Source of the DNA: Brachionus manjavacas
Taxonomy: Eukaryota > Rotifera > Eurotatoria > Ploima > Brachionidae
Assembly: GCA_019054805.1 (NCBI GenBank)
Contig: JAHQIY010000011.1
Span: 1,803,001 to 1,867,000, forward strand
Length of the DNA stretch: 64,000 bases
Direction: 5' to 3'
Shown: positions 11,401-23,400 of the stretch, piece after piece
How the letters are laid out: each line of letters begins with the position of its first letter
Numbering within the stretch: position 1 is the first letter of the stretch
Notes under the pieces: generated by a model
What the model was told of the DNA's origin: nothing
Database searches by the model: none
The model's input: the letters and a program-made list of their open reading frames with translations, nothing else
Made by a program: the position numbers and the translations under genes

Positions 11401-14400
11401 TTGCAAGCATGAAAAACTTGGTGTTTTTTTATGAATTTTGACTTTAGGTTTGTGAAATGATGATCCTTAAGATAATATTTGTAGTTTAAAAAACTATCTA
11501 CGTTCTGTTTTCATTTTTTATCAATTGAGTATTTGTTAAAAAGCACCAAACGAAAGTAAATTATCACTAAAGTCAGAATTTTATAAGATGAAAACAAAGT
11601 TTTTCGGGTTTTTGTCAGTGAGGTAAACTATGGTTCACCTGTTACTGGAACGATTCTTGTTCTCAGGTTTTATGAACTATTAGTTCACCTAATTCAAAAA
11701 AGCTAATGTGATGATAAAATTTATTCAATTTGTTCGCATAGTCTGAAAATCTTTCATCTAATTCTATTTTGAACAAAAAAATTGGGTGAACCAATAGTTC
11801 ACAAAACCTGAGAACAAAATATTTCGGATAATAAGTGAACTATGGTTCACCTAACCGACTAGATCCAGTTTCTTAATGATTGAATATACAATTTAATCAA
11901 AATGAATTATTTATCTATTTTTTTTTTAATGCTCATTTTTATTCTTTTTATTTATTTAATTCTATATTATTTAGCAATATTTTTATTTTTTTCATATGTT
12001 TCTAGTCTGAATGAGCATTTGCTCGGGAAAAAATAAATAAATAAATTTTTTAAAAATCAAAAAAGAATTTTCAGTATTTTTTTCAGATTTTAAAATAAAA
12101 ATTAAACTCATTCTATTTCACTAAAGATTTCAATTTCAAATATGAAAATGCTTGCAATATTAACTTAAAATTATTTTATTATTAATTATTAATTTTTTTT
12201 TTTTTTATTTGGGACTGAAAAAATAATTTGAAACATCGCACTTTTTTAATGTTATTTCAACATTGGATACATTTTGTAATTAAAACACAAAAAATTGAAC
12301 CATTTTTATTCCAAACTAATAATTAAATAATCAGTTGATCTAATGTAAAATAAGATATCTTAAAAAGGTATCAATTATGTGACTTTTAAAATCAATTTTC
12401 TCAAGAATTTTTGAGAACTCTTATCTATCTTTAAAAAAAGAGAAAATGATTATACATTAGACAAAAACTAAAAACTACTTATTTCTTTAAATTAACTTTA
12501 GTTCATTTGAGTCGAAAAGGTGTATTGATAAAACTAGCTTGGAAGATCTAGACTATCTAGCTACTGGTAATCAACATGATTATTATACATCTAAGTCTAG
12601 TATGACATGGTTTCAGGCATATCATTTTTCGGTTGAAAAAAATTGGAATTTGCTAGTCTTGAAAGATCCAATAATTCTTTTGAACTTCATTGACTTTTTG
12701 GTTAAAAAAAATTTAAACCAACCTTTCTGGGTAAAGGGAAAAGAAAATTAAAAAATAAACTAATTATTTTTTCTCAGATAGGAGGAATTAAGATTCAGAA
12801 TTCTTTACATTGGGTTGATGCAACTCAAATTGAAAAAGAGTCTTGGTAAAATTTCCTAAAAACAATTTCTTATTAAACTTTAAAAAAAAAAAGGTTTCGA
12901 TTATTTAATAATTGCGACAATAGCACTCATGAGAATGATATAGAATTTAAATGCTTGGTAATTGAGAGATTTCGTGTTAATTTAAGAGAATGTACACTGA
13001 AGTTTTATTTTATAATTTTCAATGGTAAAAAATTTTTAAAGCTAAAACCCTAAAAAATAAAAAATGCTTATTTACTTAGGAAATTTCACAAATATGATTC
13101 AATTGACGAACTTTGAGACTACACTGAGCCCTTCAACCTTACCAATGGAAAGATGTATAAGCATACACAAATATAAATATAATTTAAAAATAAACAATCA
13201 ACAAAATTTAAGTGATATTAAACAGAACAATCATCATTAGAGACATATTAGTGATAAGTAGAGTAAATGGATTATCTTTGTTAAAATATTTTTTAGGAAC
13301 AATTGATGTTACAGAAATATCAGAAATGGTAAAAAATAAAGAAATGAAAAAAATAAAAATAATAATAAATTTTATATCCGAAGATATTAGACATTTTTAG
13401 AGAAAGTTCAGACTTTGATTATGTAGATGGATTTTGGGAAAAGTAAATTTTCAAAACGAAACATTAATGAATTAGTGAATTATAAAAACCTCATTTAGTA
13501 ATGATAAGCAATATAATTTTACAATCAATGGATATAAGATTATAGAAAGAAATTATATAAATGAAAATGAAACAATAAAAAACTACAATATAAGCAACTT
13601 TATTATATCAATTAATAATAAAGAAAAAGAAATACTAAATAAAATTCCGACTAACTTGGGAATACCAAAATTACAATTTGAATTTTATGAAGGTATAAAA
13701 ATTGTAAATAATTTAATAAAATTTAAAAAATTTATAAAAAGAGATAATTACGAGAAGAGAAATAAGACCAAATCAAGAAAAAATATATATTAAAGAATGT
13801 AATACGACAATAGAAAAAACGTCAAAAAAATGTTTAGTCTTAGATAAAATAATTGAAAATGAAGGAATAAGCACAAAAAGATATATCTTGACACAAGATA
13901 AGAAAACAACAGTTACAAATATGAAAAAAGAAACTTCAACAACAAAAATGACAACACAATCAACTGAAAACAGTGATTTAACATCCAAAATTTATGAAAC
14001 AACAGCTGCTACTGGATTAACAACAGCACCACCAGTGGTTACAACTGATCCTCAAGGCGTTACAACAGCACCACCAGTAGTAACTACTACTCCTCCAGGC
14101 GTTACAACAGCACCACCAGTTGTAACTACTGCTCCTCCAGGCGTCACTACAGCACCACCAGTTGTCACTACAGCACCACCAGTTGTAACTACTGCTGCTC
14201 CAGGCGTCACTACAGCACCACCAGTTGTAACTACTGCTGCTCCAGGCGTCACTACAGCACCACCAGTTGTAACTACTGCTGCTCCAGGCGTCACTACAGC
14301 ACCACCAGTTGTAACTACTGCTGCTCCAGGCGTCACTACAGCACCACCAGTTGTAACTACTGCTGCTCCAGGCGTCACTACAGCACCACCAGTTGTAACT

Positions 14401-17400
14401 ACTGCTGCTCCAGGCGTCACTACAGCACCACCAGTTGTAACTACTGCTCCTCCAGGCGTCACTACAGCACCACCAGTCATTACAACTGCTCCTCCAGGCG
14501 TTACAACAGCACCACCAGTTGTAACTACTGCTCCTCCAGGCGTCACTACAGCACCACCAGTTGTAACTACTGCTCCTCCAGGCGTCACTACAGCACCACC
14601 AGTTGTAACTACTGCTGCTCCAGGCGTCACTACAGCACCACCAGTTGTAACTACTGCTGCTCCAGGCGTCACTACAGCACCACCAGTTGTAACTACTGCT
14701 CCTCCAGGCGTTACAACAGCACCACCAGTTGTAACTACTGCTCCTCCAGGCGTTACAACAGCACCACCAGTCATTACAACTGCTCCTCCAGGCGTTACAA
14801 CAGCACCACCAGTTGTAACAACTGCTCCTCCAGGCGTTACAACAGCACCACCAGTTGTAACTACTGCTGCTCCAGGCGTCACTACAGCACCACCAGTTGT
14901 AACTACTGCTCCTCCAGGCGTCACTACAGCACCACCAGTTGTAACTACTGCTGCTCCAGGCGTCACTACAGCACCACCAGTTGTAACTACTGCTGCTCCA
15001 GGCGTCACTACAGCACCACCAGTTGTAACTACTGCTGCTCCAGGCGTCACTACAGCACCACCAGTTGTAACTACTGCTCCTCCAGGCGTTACAACAGCAC
15101 CACCAGTTGTTACAACTGCTCCTCCAGGCGTTACAACAGCACCACCAGTTGTAACAACTGCTCCTCCAGGCGTTACAACAGCACCACCAGTTGTAACTAC
15201 TGCTGCTCCAGGCGTCACAACAGCACCACCAGTTGTTACAACTGCTCCTCGAGGCGTTACAACAGCACCACCAGTTGTAACTACTGCTGCTCCAGGCGTC
15301 ACTACAGCACCACCAGTTGTAACTACTGCTGCTCCAGGCGTCACTACAGCACCACCAGTTGTAACTACTGCTCCTCCAGGTGTTACAACAGCACCACCAG
15401 TTGTTACAACTGCTCCTCCAGGCGTTACAACAGCACCACCAGTTGTAACAACTGCTCCTCCAGGCGTCACTACAGCACCACCAGTTGTAACTACTGCTCC
15501 TCCAGGCGTTACAACTGCTGCTCCAGGCGTCACTACAGCACCACCAGTTGTAACTTCTGCTCCTCCAGGCGTTACAACTGCTGCTCCAGGCGTCACTACA
15601 GCACCACCAGTTGTAACTACTGCTGCTCCAGGCGTCACTACAGCACCTCCAGGCGTTACAACTGCTGCTCCAGGCGTCACTACAGCACCACCAGTTGTAA
15701 CTACTGCTGCTCCAGGCGTCACTACAGCACCACCAGTTGTAACTACTGCTCCTCCAGGCGTTACAACAGCACCACCAGTTGTTACAACTGCTCCTCCAGG
15801 CGTTACAACAGCACCACCAGTTGTAACTACTGCTCCTCCAGGCGTTACAACTGCTGCTCCAGGCGTCACTACAGCACCACCAGTTGTAACTACTGCTCCT
15901 CCAGGCGTTACAACTGCTGCTCCAGGCGTTACAACAGCACCACCAGTTGTAACTACTGCTCCTCCAGGCGTTACAACTGCTGCTCCAGGCGTCACTACAG
16001 CACCACCAGTTGTAACTACTGCTACTCCAGGCGTCACTACAGCACCACCAGTTGTAACAACTGCTGCTCCAGGCGTCACTACAGCACCACCAGTTGTAAC
16101 TACTGCTGCTCCAGGCGTCACTACAGCACCACCAGTTGTAACTACTGCTCCTCCAGGCGTCACTACAGCACCACCAGTTGTAACTACTGCTCCTCCAGGC
16201 GTCACTACAGCACCACCAGTTGTAACTACTGCTCCTCCAGGCGTTACAACTGCTGCTCCAGGCGTCACTACAGCACCACCAGTTGTAACTACTGCTCCTC
16301 CAGGCGTTACAACTGCTGCTCCAGGCGTCACTACAGCACCACCAGTTGTAACTACTGCTCCTCCAGGCGTCACTACAGCACCACCAGTTGCCTACTGCTC
16401 CTCCAGGCGTTACAACAGCACCACCAGTTGTAACTACTGCTCCTCCAGGCGTTACAACTGCTGCTCCAGGCGTCACTACAGCACCACCAGTTGTAACTAC
16501 TGCTGCTCCAGGCGTCACTACAGCACCACCAGTTGTAACTACTGCTCCTCCAGGCGTCACTACAGCACCACCAGTTGTAACTACTGCTGCTCCAGGCGTC
16601 ACTACAGCACCACCAGTGATAACAACTGCTCCTCCAGGCGTCACTACAGCACCACCAGTTGTAACTACTGCTACTCCAGGCGTCACTACAGCACCACCAG
16701 TTGTAACAACTGCTGCTCCAGGCGTCACTACAGCACCACCAGTTGTAACTACTGCTGCTCCAGGCGTCACTACAGCACCACCAGTTGTAACTACTGCTGC
16801 TCCAGGCGTCACTACAGCACCACCAGTTGTAACTACTGCTGCTCCAGGCGTCACTACAGCACCACCAGTTGTAACTACTGCTGCTCCAGGCGTCACTACA
16901 GCACCACCAGTTGTAACTACTGCTCCTCCAGGCGTCACTACAGCACCACCAGTTGTAACTACTGCTGCTCCAGGCGTCACTACAGCACCACCAGCCAGCT
17001 CCAGGCGTCACTACAGCACCACTGCTGCTCCTCCAGGCGTCAACAGCACCACCAGTTGTAACTACTGCTCCTCCAGGCGTTACAACTGCTGCTCTGTAAC
17101 TACTGCTGCTCCAGGCGTCACTACAGCACCACCAGTTGTAACTACTGCTCCTCCAGGCGTTACAACAGCACCACCAGTTGTAACTACTGCTGCTCCAGGC
17201 GTCACTACAGCACCACCAGTTGTAACTACTGCTGCTCCAGGCGTCACTACAGCACCACCAGTTGTAACAACTGCTGCTCCAGGCGTCACTACAGCACCAC
17301 CAGTTGTAACTACTGCTGCTCCAGGCGTCACTACAGCACCACCAGTTGTAACTACTGCTGCTCCAGGCGTCACTACAGCACCACCAGTTGTAACTACTGC

Positions 17401-20400
17401 TGCTCCAGGCGTCACTACAGCACCACCAGTTGTAACTACTGCTGCTCCAGGCGTCACTACAGCACCACCAGTTGTACTGCTGCTCCACTACTGCTGCTCC
17501 AGGCGTCACTACAGCACCACCAGTTGTAACTACTGCTGCTCCAGGCGTCACTACAGCACCACCAGTTGTAACTACTGCTCCTCCAGGCGTTACAACAGCA
17601 CCACCAGTTGTAACTACTGCTGCTCCAGGCGTCACTACAGCACCACCAGTTGTAACTACTGCTCCTCCAGGCGTCACTACAGCACCACCAGTTGTAACTA
17701 CTGCTCCTCCAGGCGTTACAACTGCTCCTCCAGGCGTCACTACAGCACCACCAGTTGTAACTACTGCTCCTCCAGGCGTCACTACAGCACCACCAGTTGT
17801 AACTACTGCTGCTCCAGGCGTCACTACAGCACCACCAGTTGTAACTACTGCTCCTCCAGGCGTTACAACAGCACCACCAGTTGTTACAACTGCTGCTCCA
17901 GGCGTCACTACAGCACCACCAGTAGAAACTACTGCTCCTCCAGGCGTTACAACTGCTGCTCCAGGCGTCACTACAGCACCACCAGTTGTAACTACTGCTG
18001 CTCCAGGCGTCACTACAGCACCACCAGTTGTAACTACTGCTCCTCCAGGCGTCACTACAGCACCACCAGTTGTAACTACTGCTGCTCCAGGCGTCACTAC
18101 AGCACCACCAGTTGTAACTACTGCTCCTCCAGGCGTTACAACTGCTGCTCCAGGCGTCACTACAGCACCACCAGTTGTAACTACTGCTCCTCCAGGCGTT
18201 ACAACTGCTGCTCCAGGCGTCACTACAGCACCACCAGTTGTAACTACTGCTACTCCAGGCGTCACTACAGCACCACCAGTTGTAACAACTGCTCCTCCAG
18301 GCGTTACTACAGCACCACCAGTTGTAACAACTGCTCCTCCAGGCGTCACTACAGCACCACCAGTTGTAACTACTGCTCCTCCAGGCGTCACTACAGCACC
18401 ACCAGTTGTAACTACTGCTCCTCCAGGCGTCACTACAGCACCACCAGTTGTAACTACTGCTGCTCCAGGCGTCACTACAGCACCACCAGTTGTAACTACT
18501 GCTCCTCCAGGCGTTACAACAGCACCACCAGTTGTAACTACTGCTGCTCCAGGCGTTACAACAGCACCACCAGTTGTTACAACTGCTGCTCCAGGCGTCA
18601 CTACAGCACCACCAGTTGTAACTACTGCTGCTCCAGGCGTCACTACAGCACCACCAGTTGTAACAACTGCTCCTCCAGGCGTTACAACAGCACCACCAGT
18701 TGTAACTACTGCTCCTCCAGGCGTTACAACTGCTCCTCCAGGCGTCACTACAGCACCACCAGTTGTAACTACTGCTCCTCCAGGCGTTACAACTGCTGCT
18801 CCAGGCGTCACTACAGCACCACCAGTTGTAACTACTGCTCCTCCAGGCGTCACTACAGCACCACCAGTTGTAACTACTGCTGCTCCAGGCGTCACTACAG
18901 CACCACCAGTTGTAACTACTGCTGCTCCAGGCGTCACTACAGCACCACCAGTTGTAACTACTGCTCCTCCAGGCGTCACTACAGCACCACCAGTTGTAAC
19001 AACTGCTGCTCCAGGCGTCACTACAGCACCACCAGTTGTAACTACTGCTCCTCCAGGCGTCACTACAGCACCACCAGTTGTAACTACTGCTCCTCCAGGC
19101 GTCACTACAGCACCACCAGTCATTACAACTGCTCCTCCAGGCGTTACAACAGCACCACCAGTTGTAACCACTGCTCCTCCAGGCGTCACTACAGCACCAC
19201 CAGTTGTAACTACTGCTGCTCCAGGCGTCACTACAGCACCACCAGTTGTAACTACTGCTGCTCCAGGCGTCACTACAGCACCACCAGTTGTAACTACTGC
19301 TGCTCCAGGCGTCACTACAGCACCACCAGTTGTAACAACTGCTGCTCCAGGCGTCACTACAGCACCACCAGTTGTAACTACTGCTGCTCCAGGCGTCACT
19401 ACAGCACCACCAGTTGTAACTACTGCTGCTCCAGGCGTCACTACAGCACCACCAGTTGTAACTACTGCTCCTCCAGGCGTCACTACAGCACCACCAGTTG
19501 TAACTACTGCTGCTCCAGGCGTCACTACAGCACCACCAGTTGTAACTACTGCTGCTCCAGGCGTCACTACAGCACCACCAGTTGTAACTACTGCTCCTCC
19601 AGGCGTCACTACAGCACCACCAGTCATTACAACTGCTCCTCCAGGCGTTACAACAGCACCACCAGTTGTAACCACTGCTCCTCCAGGCGTCACTACAGCA
19701 CCACCAGTTGTAACTACTGCTCCTCCAGGCGTTACAACAGCACCACCAGTTGTAACTACTGCTCCTCCAGGCGTTACAACAGCACCACCAGTTGTAACTA
19801 CTGCTGCTCCAGGCGTCACTACAGCACCACCAGTTGTAACTACTGCTCCTCCAGGCGTTACAACAGCACCACCAGTTGTAACTACTGCTCCTCCAGGCGT
19901 TACAACAGCACCACCAGTTGTAACTACTGCTCCTCCAGGCGTCACTACAGCACCACCAGTTGTAACTACTGCTCCTCCAGGCGTTACAACTGCTGCTCCA
20001 GGCGTCACTACAGCACCACCAGTTGTAACTACTGCTGCTCCAGGCGTCACTACAGCACCACCAGTTGTAACTACTGCTGCTCCAGGCGTTACAACAGCAC
20101 CACCAGTTGTAACTACTGCTCCTCCAGGCGTTACAACAGCACCACCAGTTGTTACAACTGCTCCTCCAGGCGTTACAACAGCACCACCAGTTGTAACAAC
20201 TGCTCCTCCAGGCGTCACTACAGCACCACCAGTTGTAACTACTGCTCCTCCAGGCGTTACAACTGCTCCTCCAGGCGTCACTACAGCACCACCAGTTGTA
20301 ACTACTGCTCCTCCAGGCGTTACAACTGCTGCTCCAGGCGTCACTACAGCACCACCAGTTGTAACTACTGCTCCTCCAGGCGTTACAACAGCACCACCAG

Positions 20401-23400
20401 TTGTAACTACTGCTCCTCCAGGCGTTACAACAGCACCACCAGTTGTTACAACTGCTCCTCCAGGCGTTACAACAGCACCACCAGTTGTAACTACTGCTCC
20501 TCCAGGCGTTACAACTGCTGCTCCAGGCGTCACTACAGCACCACCAGTTGTAACTACTGCTGCTCCAGGCGTTACAACTGCTCCTCCAGGCGTTACAACA
20601 GCAGCACCAGTTGTAACTACAGCTGCTCCAGGCGTCACTACAGCACCACCAGTTGTAACTACTGCTGCTCCAGGCGTCACTACAGCACCACCAGTTGTAA
20701 CTACTGCTCCTCCAGGCGTTACAACAGCACCACCAGTTGTAACTACTGCTCCTCCAGGCGTCACTACAGCACCACCAGTTGTAACTACTGCTCCTCCAGG
20801 CGTTACAACTGCTGCTCCAGGCGTCACTACAGCACCACCAGTTGTAACTACTGCTGCTCCAGGCGTCACTACAGCACCACCAGTTGTAACTACTGCTGCT
20901 CCAGGCGTTACAACAGCACCACCAGTTGTAACTACTGCTCCTCCAGGCGTTACAACAGCACCACCAGTTGTTTTAACTGCTCCTCCAGGCGTTACAACAG
21001 CACCACCAGTTGTAACAACTGCTCCTCCAGGCGTCACTACAGCACCACCAGTTGTAACTACTGCTCCTCCAGGCGTTACAACTGCTCCTCCAGGCGTCAC
21101 TACAGCACCACCAGTGATTACAACTGCTCCTCCAGGCGTCACTACAGCACCAACAGTTGTAACTACTGCTCCTCCAGGCGTCACTACAGCACCACCAGTT
21201 GTAACTACTGCTCCTCCAGGCGTTACAACAGCACCACCAGTTGTAACTACTGCTCCTCCAGGCGTTACAACTGCTGCTCCAGGCGTCACTACAGCACCAC
21301 CAGTTGTAACTACTGCTCCTCCAGGCGTTACAACTGCTGCTCCAGGCGTCACTACAGCACCACCAGTTGTAACTACTGCTCCTCCAGGCGTTACAACAGC
21401 ACCACCAGTTGTAACTACTGCTCCTCCAGGCGTTACAACAGCACCACCAGTTGTTACAACTGCTCCTCCAGGCGTCACTACAGCACCACCAGTCATTGCT
21501 GCTCCTCCAGGCGTCACTACAGCACCACCAGTTGTAACTACTGCTGCTCCAGGCGTCACTGGCACCACCAGTTGTAACTACTGCTGCTCCAGGCGTTACA
21601 ACAGCACCACCAGTTGTAACTACTGCTCCTCCAGGCGTTACAACAGCACCACCAGTTTTAACTACTGCTCCTCCAGGCGTTACAACAGCACCACCAGTTG
21701 TAACAACTGCTCCTCCAGGCGTCACTACAGCACCACCAGTTGTAACTACTGCTCCTCCAGGCGTTACAACTGCTGCTCCAGGCGTCACTACAGCACCACC
21801 AGTTGTAACTACTGCTGCTCCAGGCGTCACTACCAGCACCACCAGTTGTAACTACTGTCCTCCAGGCGTTACAACAGCACCACCAGTTGTAACTACTGCT
21901 CCTCCAGGCGTTTACAACAGCACCACCAGTTGTAACAACTGCTCCTCCAGGCGTTACAACAGCAGCACCAGTTGTAACTACAGCTGCTCCAGGCGTCACT
22001 ACAGCACCACCAGTTGTAACTACTGCTGCTCCAGGCGTCACTACAGCACCACCAGTTGTAACTACTGCTCCTCCAGGCGTTACAACAGCACCACCAGTTG
22101 TAACAACTGCTCCTCCAGGCGTTAACAGCACCACCCAGTTGTAACTGCTGCTCCTCCAGGCGTTACAACCATGCTCCAGGCGTCACTACAGCACCACCAG
22201 TTGTAACTACTGCTGCTCCAGGCGTTACAACTGCTCCTCCAGGCGTCACTACAGCACCACCAGTTGTAACTACAGCTGCTCCAGGCGTCACTACAGCACC
22301 ACCAGTTGTAACTACTGCTGCTCCAGGCGTCACTACAGCACCACCAGTTGTAACTACTGCTCCTCCAGGCGTTACAACAGCACCACCAGTTGTTACAACT
22401 GCTCCTCTAGGCGTTACAACAGCACCACCAGTTGTAACAACTGCTCCTCCAGGCGTCACTACAGCACCACCAGTTGTAACTACTGCTCCTCCAGGCGTTA
22501 CAACTGCTGCTCCAGGCGTCACTACAGCACCACCAGTTGTAACTACTGCTGCTCCAGGCGTCACTACAGCACCACCAGTTGTAACTACTGCTCCTCCAGG
22601 CGTTACAACAGCACCACCAGTTGTAACTACTGCTCCTCCAGGCGTCACTACAGCACCACCAGTTGTAACTACTGCTCCTCCAGGCGTTACAACTGCTGCT
22701 CCAGGCGTCACTACAGCACCACCAGTTGTAACTACTGCTGCTCCAGGCGTTACAACAGCACCACCAGTTGTAACTACTGCTGCTCCAGGCGTTACAACAG
22801 CACCACCAGTTGTAACTACTGCTCCTCCAGGCGTTACAACAGCACCACCAGTTGTTACAACTGCTCCTCCAGGCGTTACAACAGCACCACCAGTTGTAAC
22901 AACTGCTCCTCCAGGCGTCACTACAGCACCACCAGTTGTAACTACTGCTCCTCCAGGCGTTACAACTGCTCCTCCAGGCGTCACTACAGCACCACCAGTT
23001 GTAACTACTGCTCCTCCAGGCGTTACAACTGCTGCTCCAGGCGTCACTACAGCACCACCAGTTGTAACTACTGCTCCTCCAGGCGTTACAACAGCACCAC
23101 CAGTTGTAACTACTGCTCCTCCAGGCGTTACAACAGCACCACCAGTTGTTACAACTGCTCCTCCAGGCGTTACAACAGCACCACCAGTTGTAACTACTGC
23201 TCCTCCAGGCGTTACAACTGCTGCTCCAGGCGTCACTACAGCACCACCAGTTGTAACTACTGCTGCTCCAGGCGTTACAACTGCTCCTCCAGGCGTTACA
23301 ACAGCAGCACCAGTTGTAACTACAGCTGCTCCAGGCGTCACTACAGCACCACCAGTTGTAACTACTGCTGCTCCAGGCGTCACTACAGCACCACCAGTTG

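Larger units (their letters stand above)
11239..12501 (+). other. Long intron 7 of the lectin-mucin gene, holding inverted-repeat elements
   Basis: The donor GTATGT (11239) and the acceptor TTTAG (12501) join exons in phase 2. The 1.26 kb is largely an inverted-repeat structure (11286-12305) with a smaller MITE inside it (11620-11863). Confidence 0.55.

Noticed and set aside
16388-21577. Plus-strand frame reading CSSRRYNSTTS/CCSRRHYSTTS over thousands of bases
   Set aside because: It is the out-of-frame reading of the same array after the indels, and it does not match the flanking unique exons.
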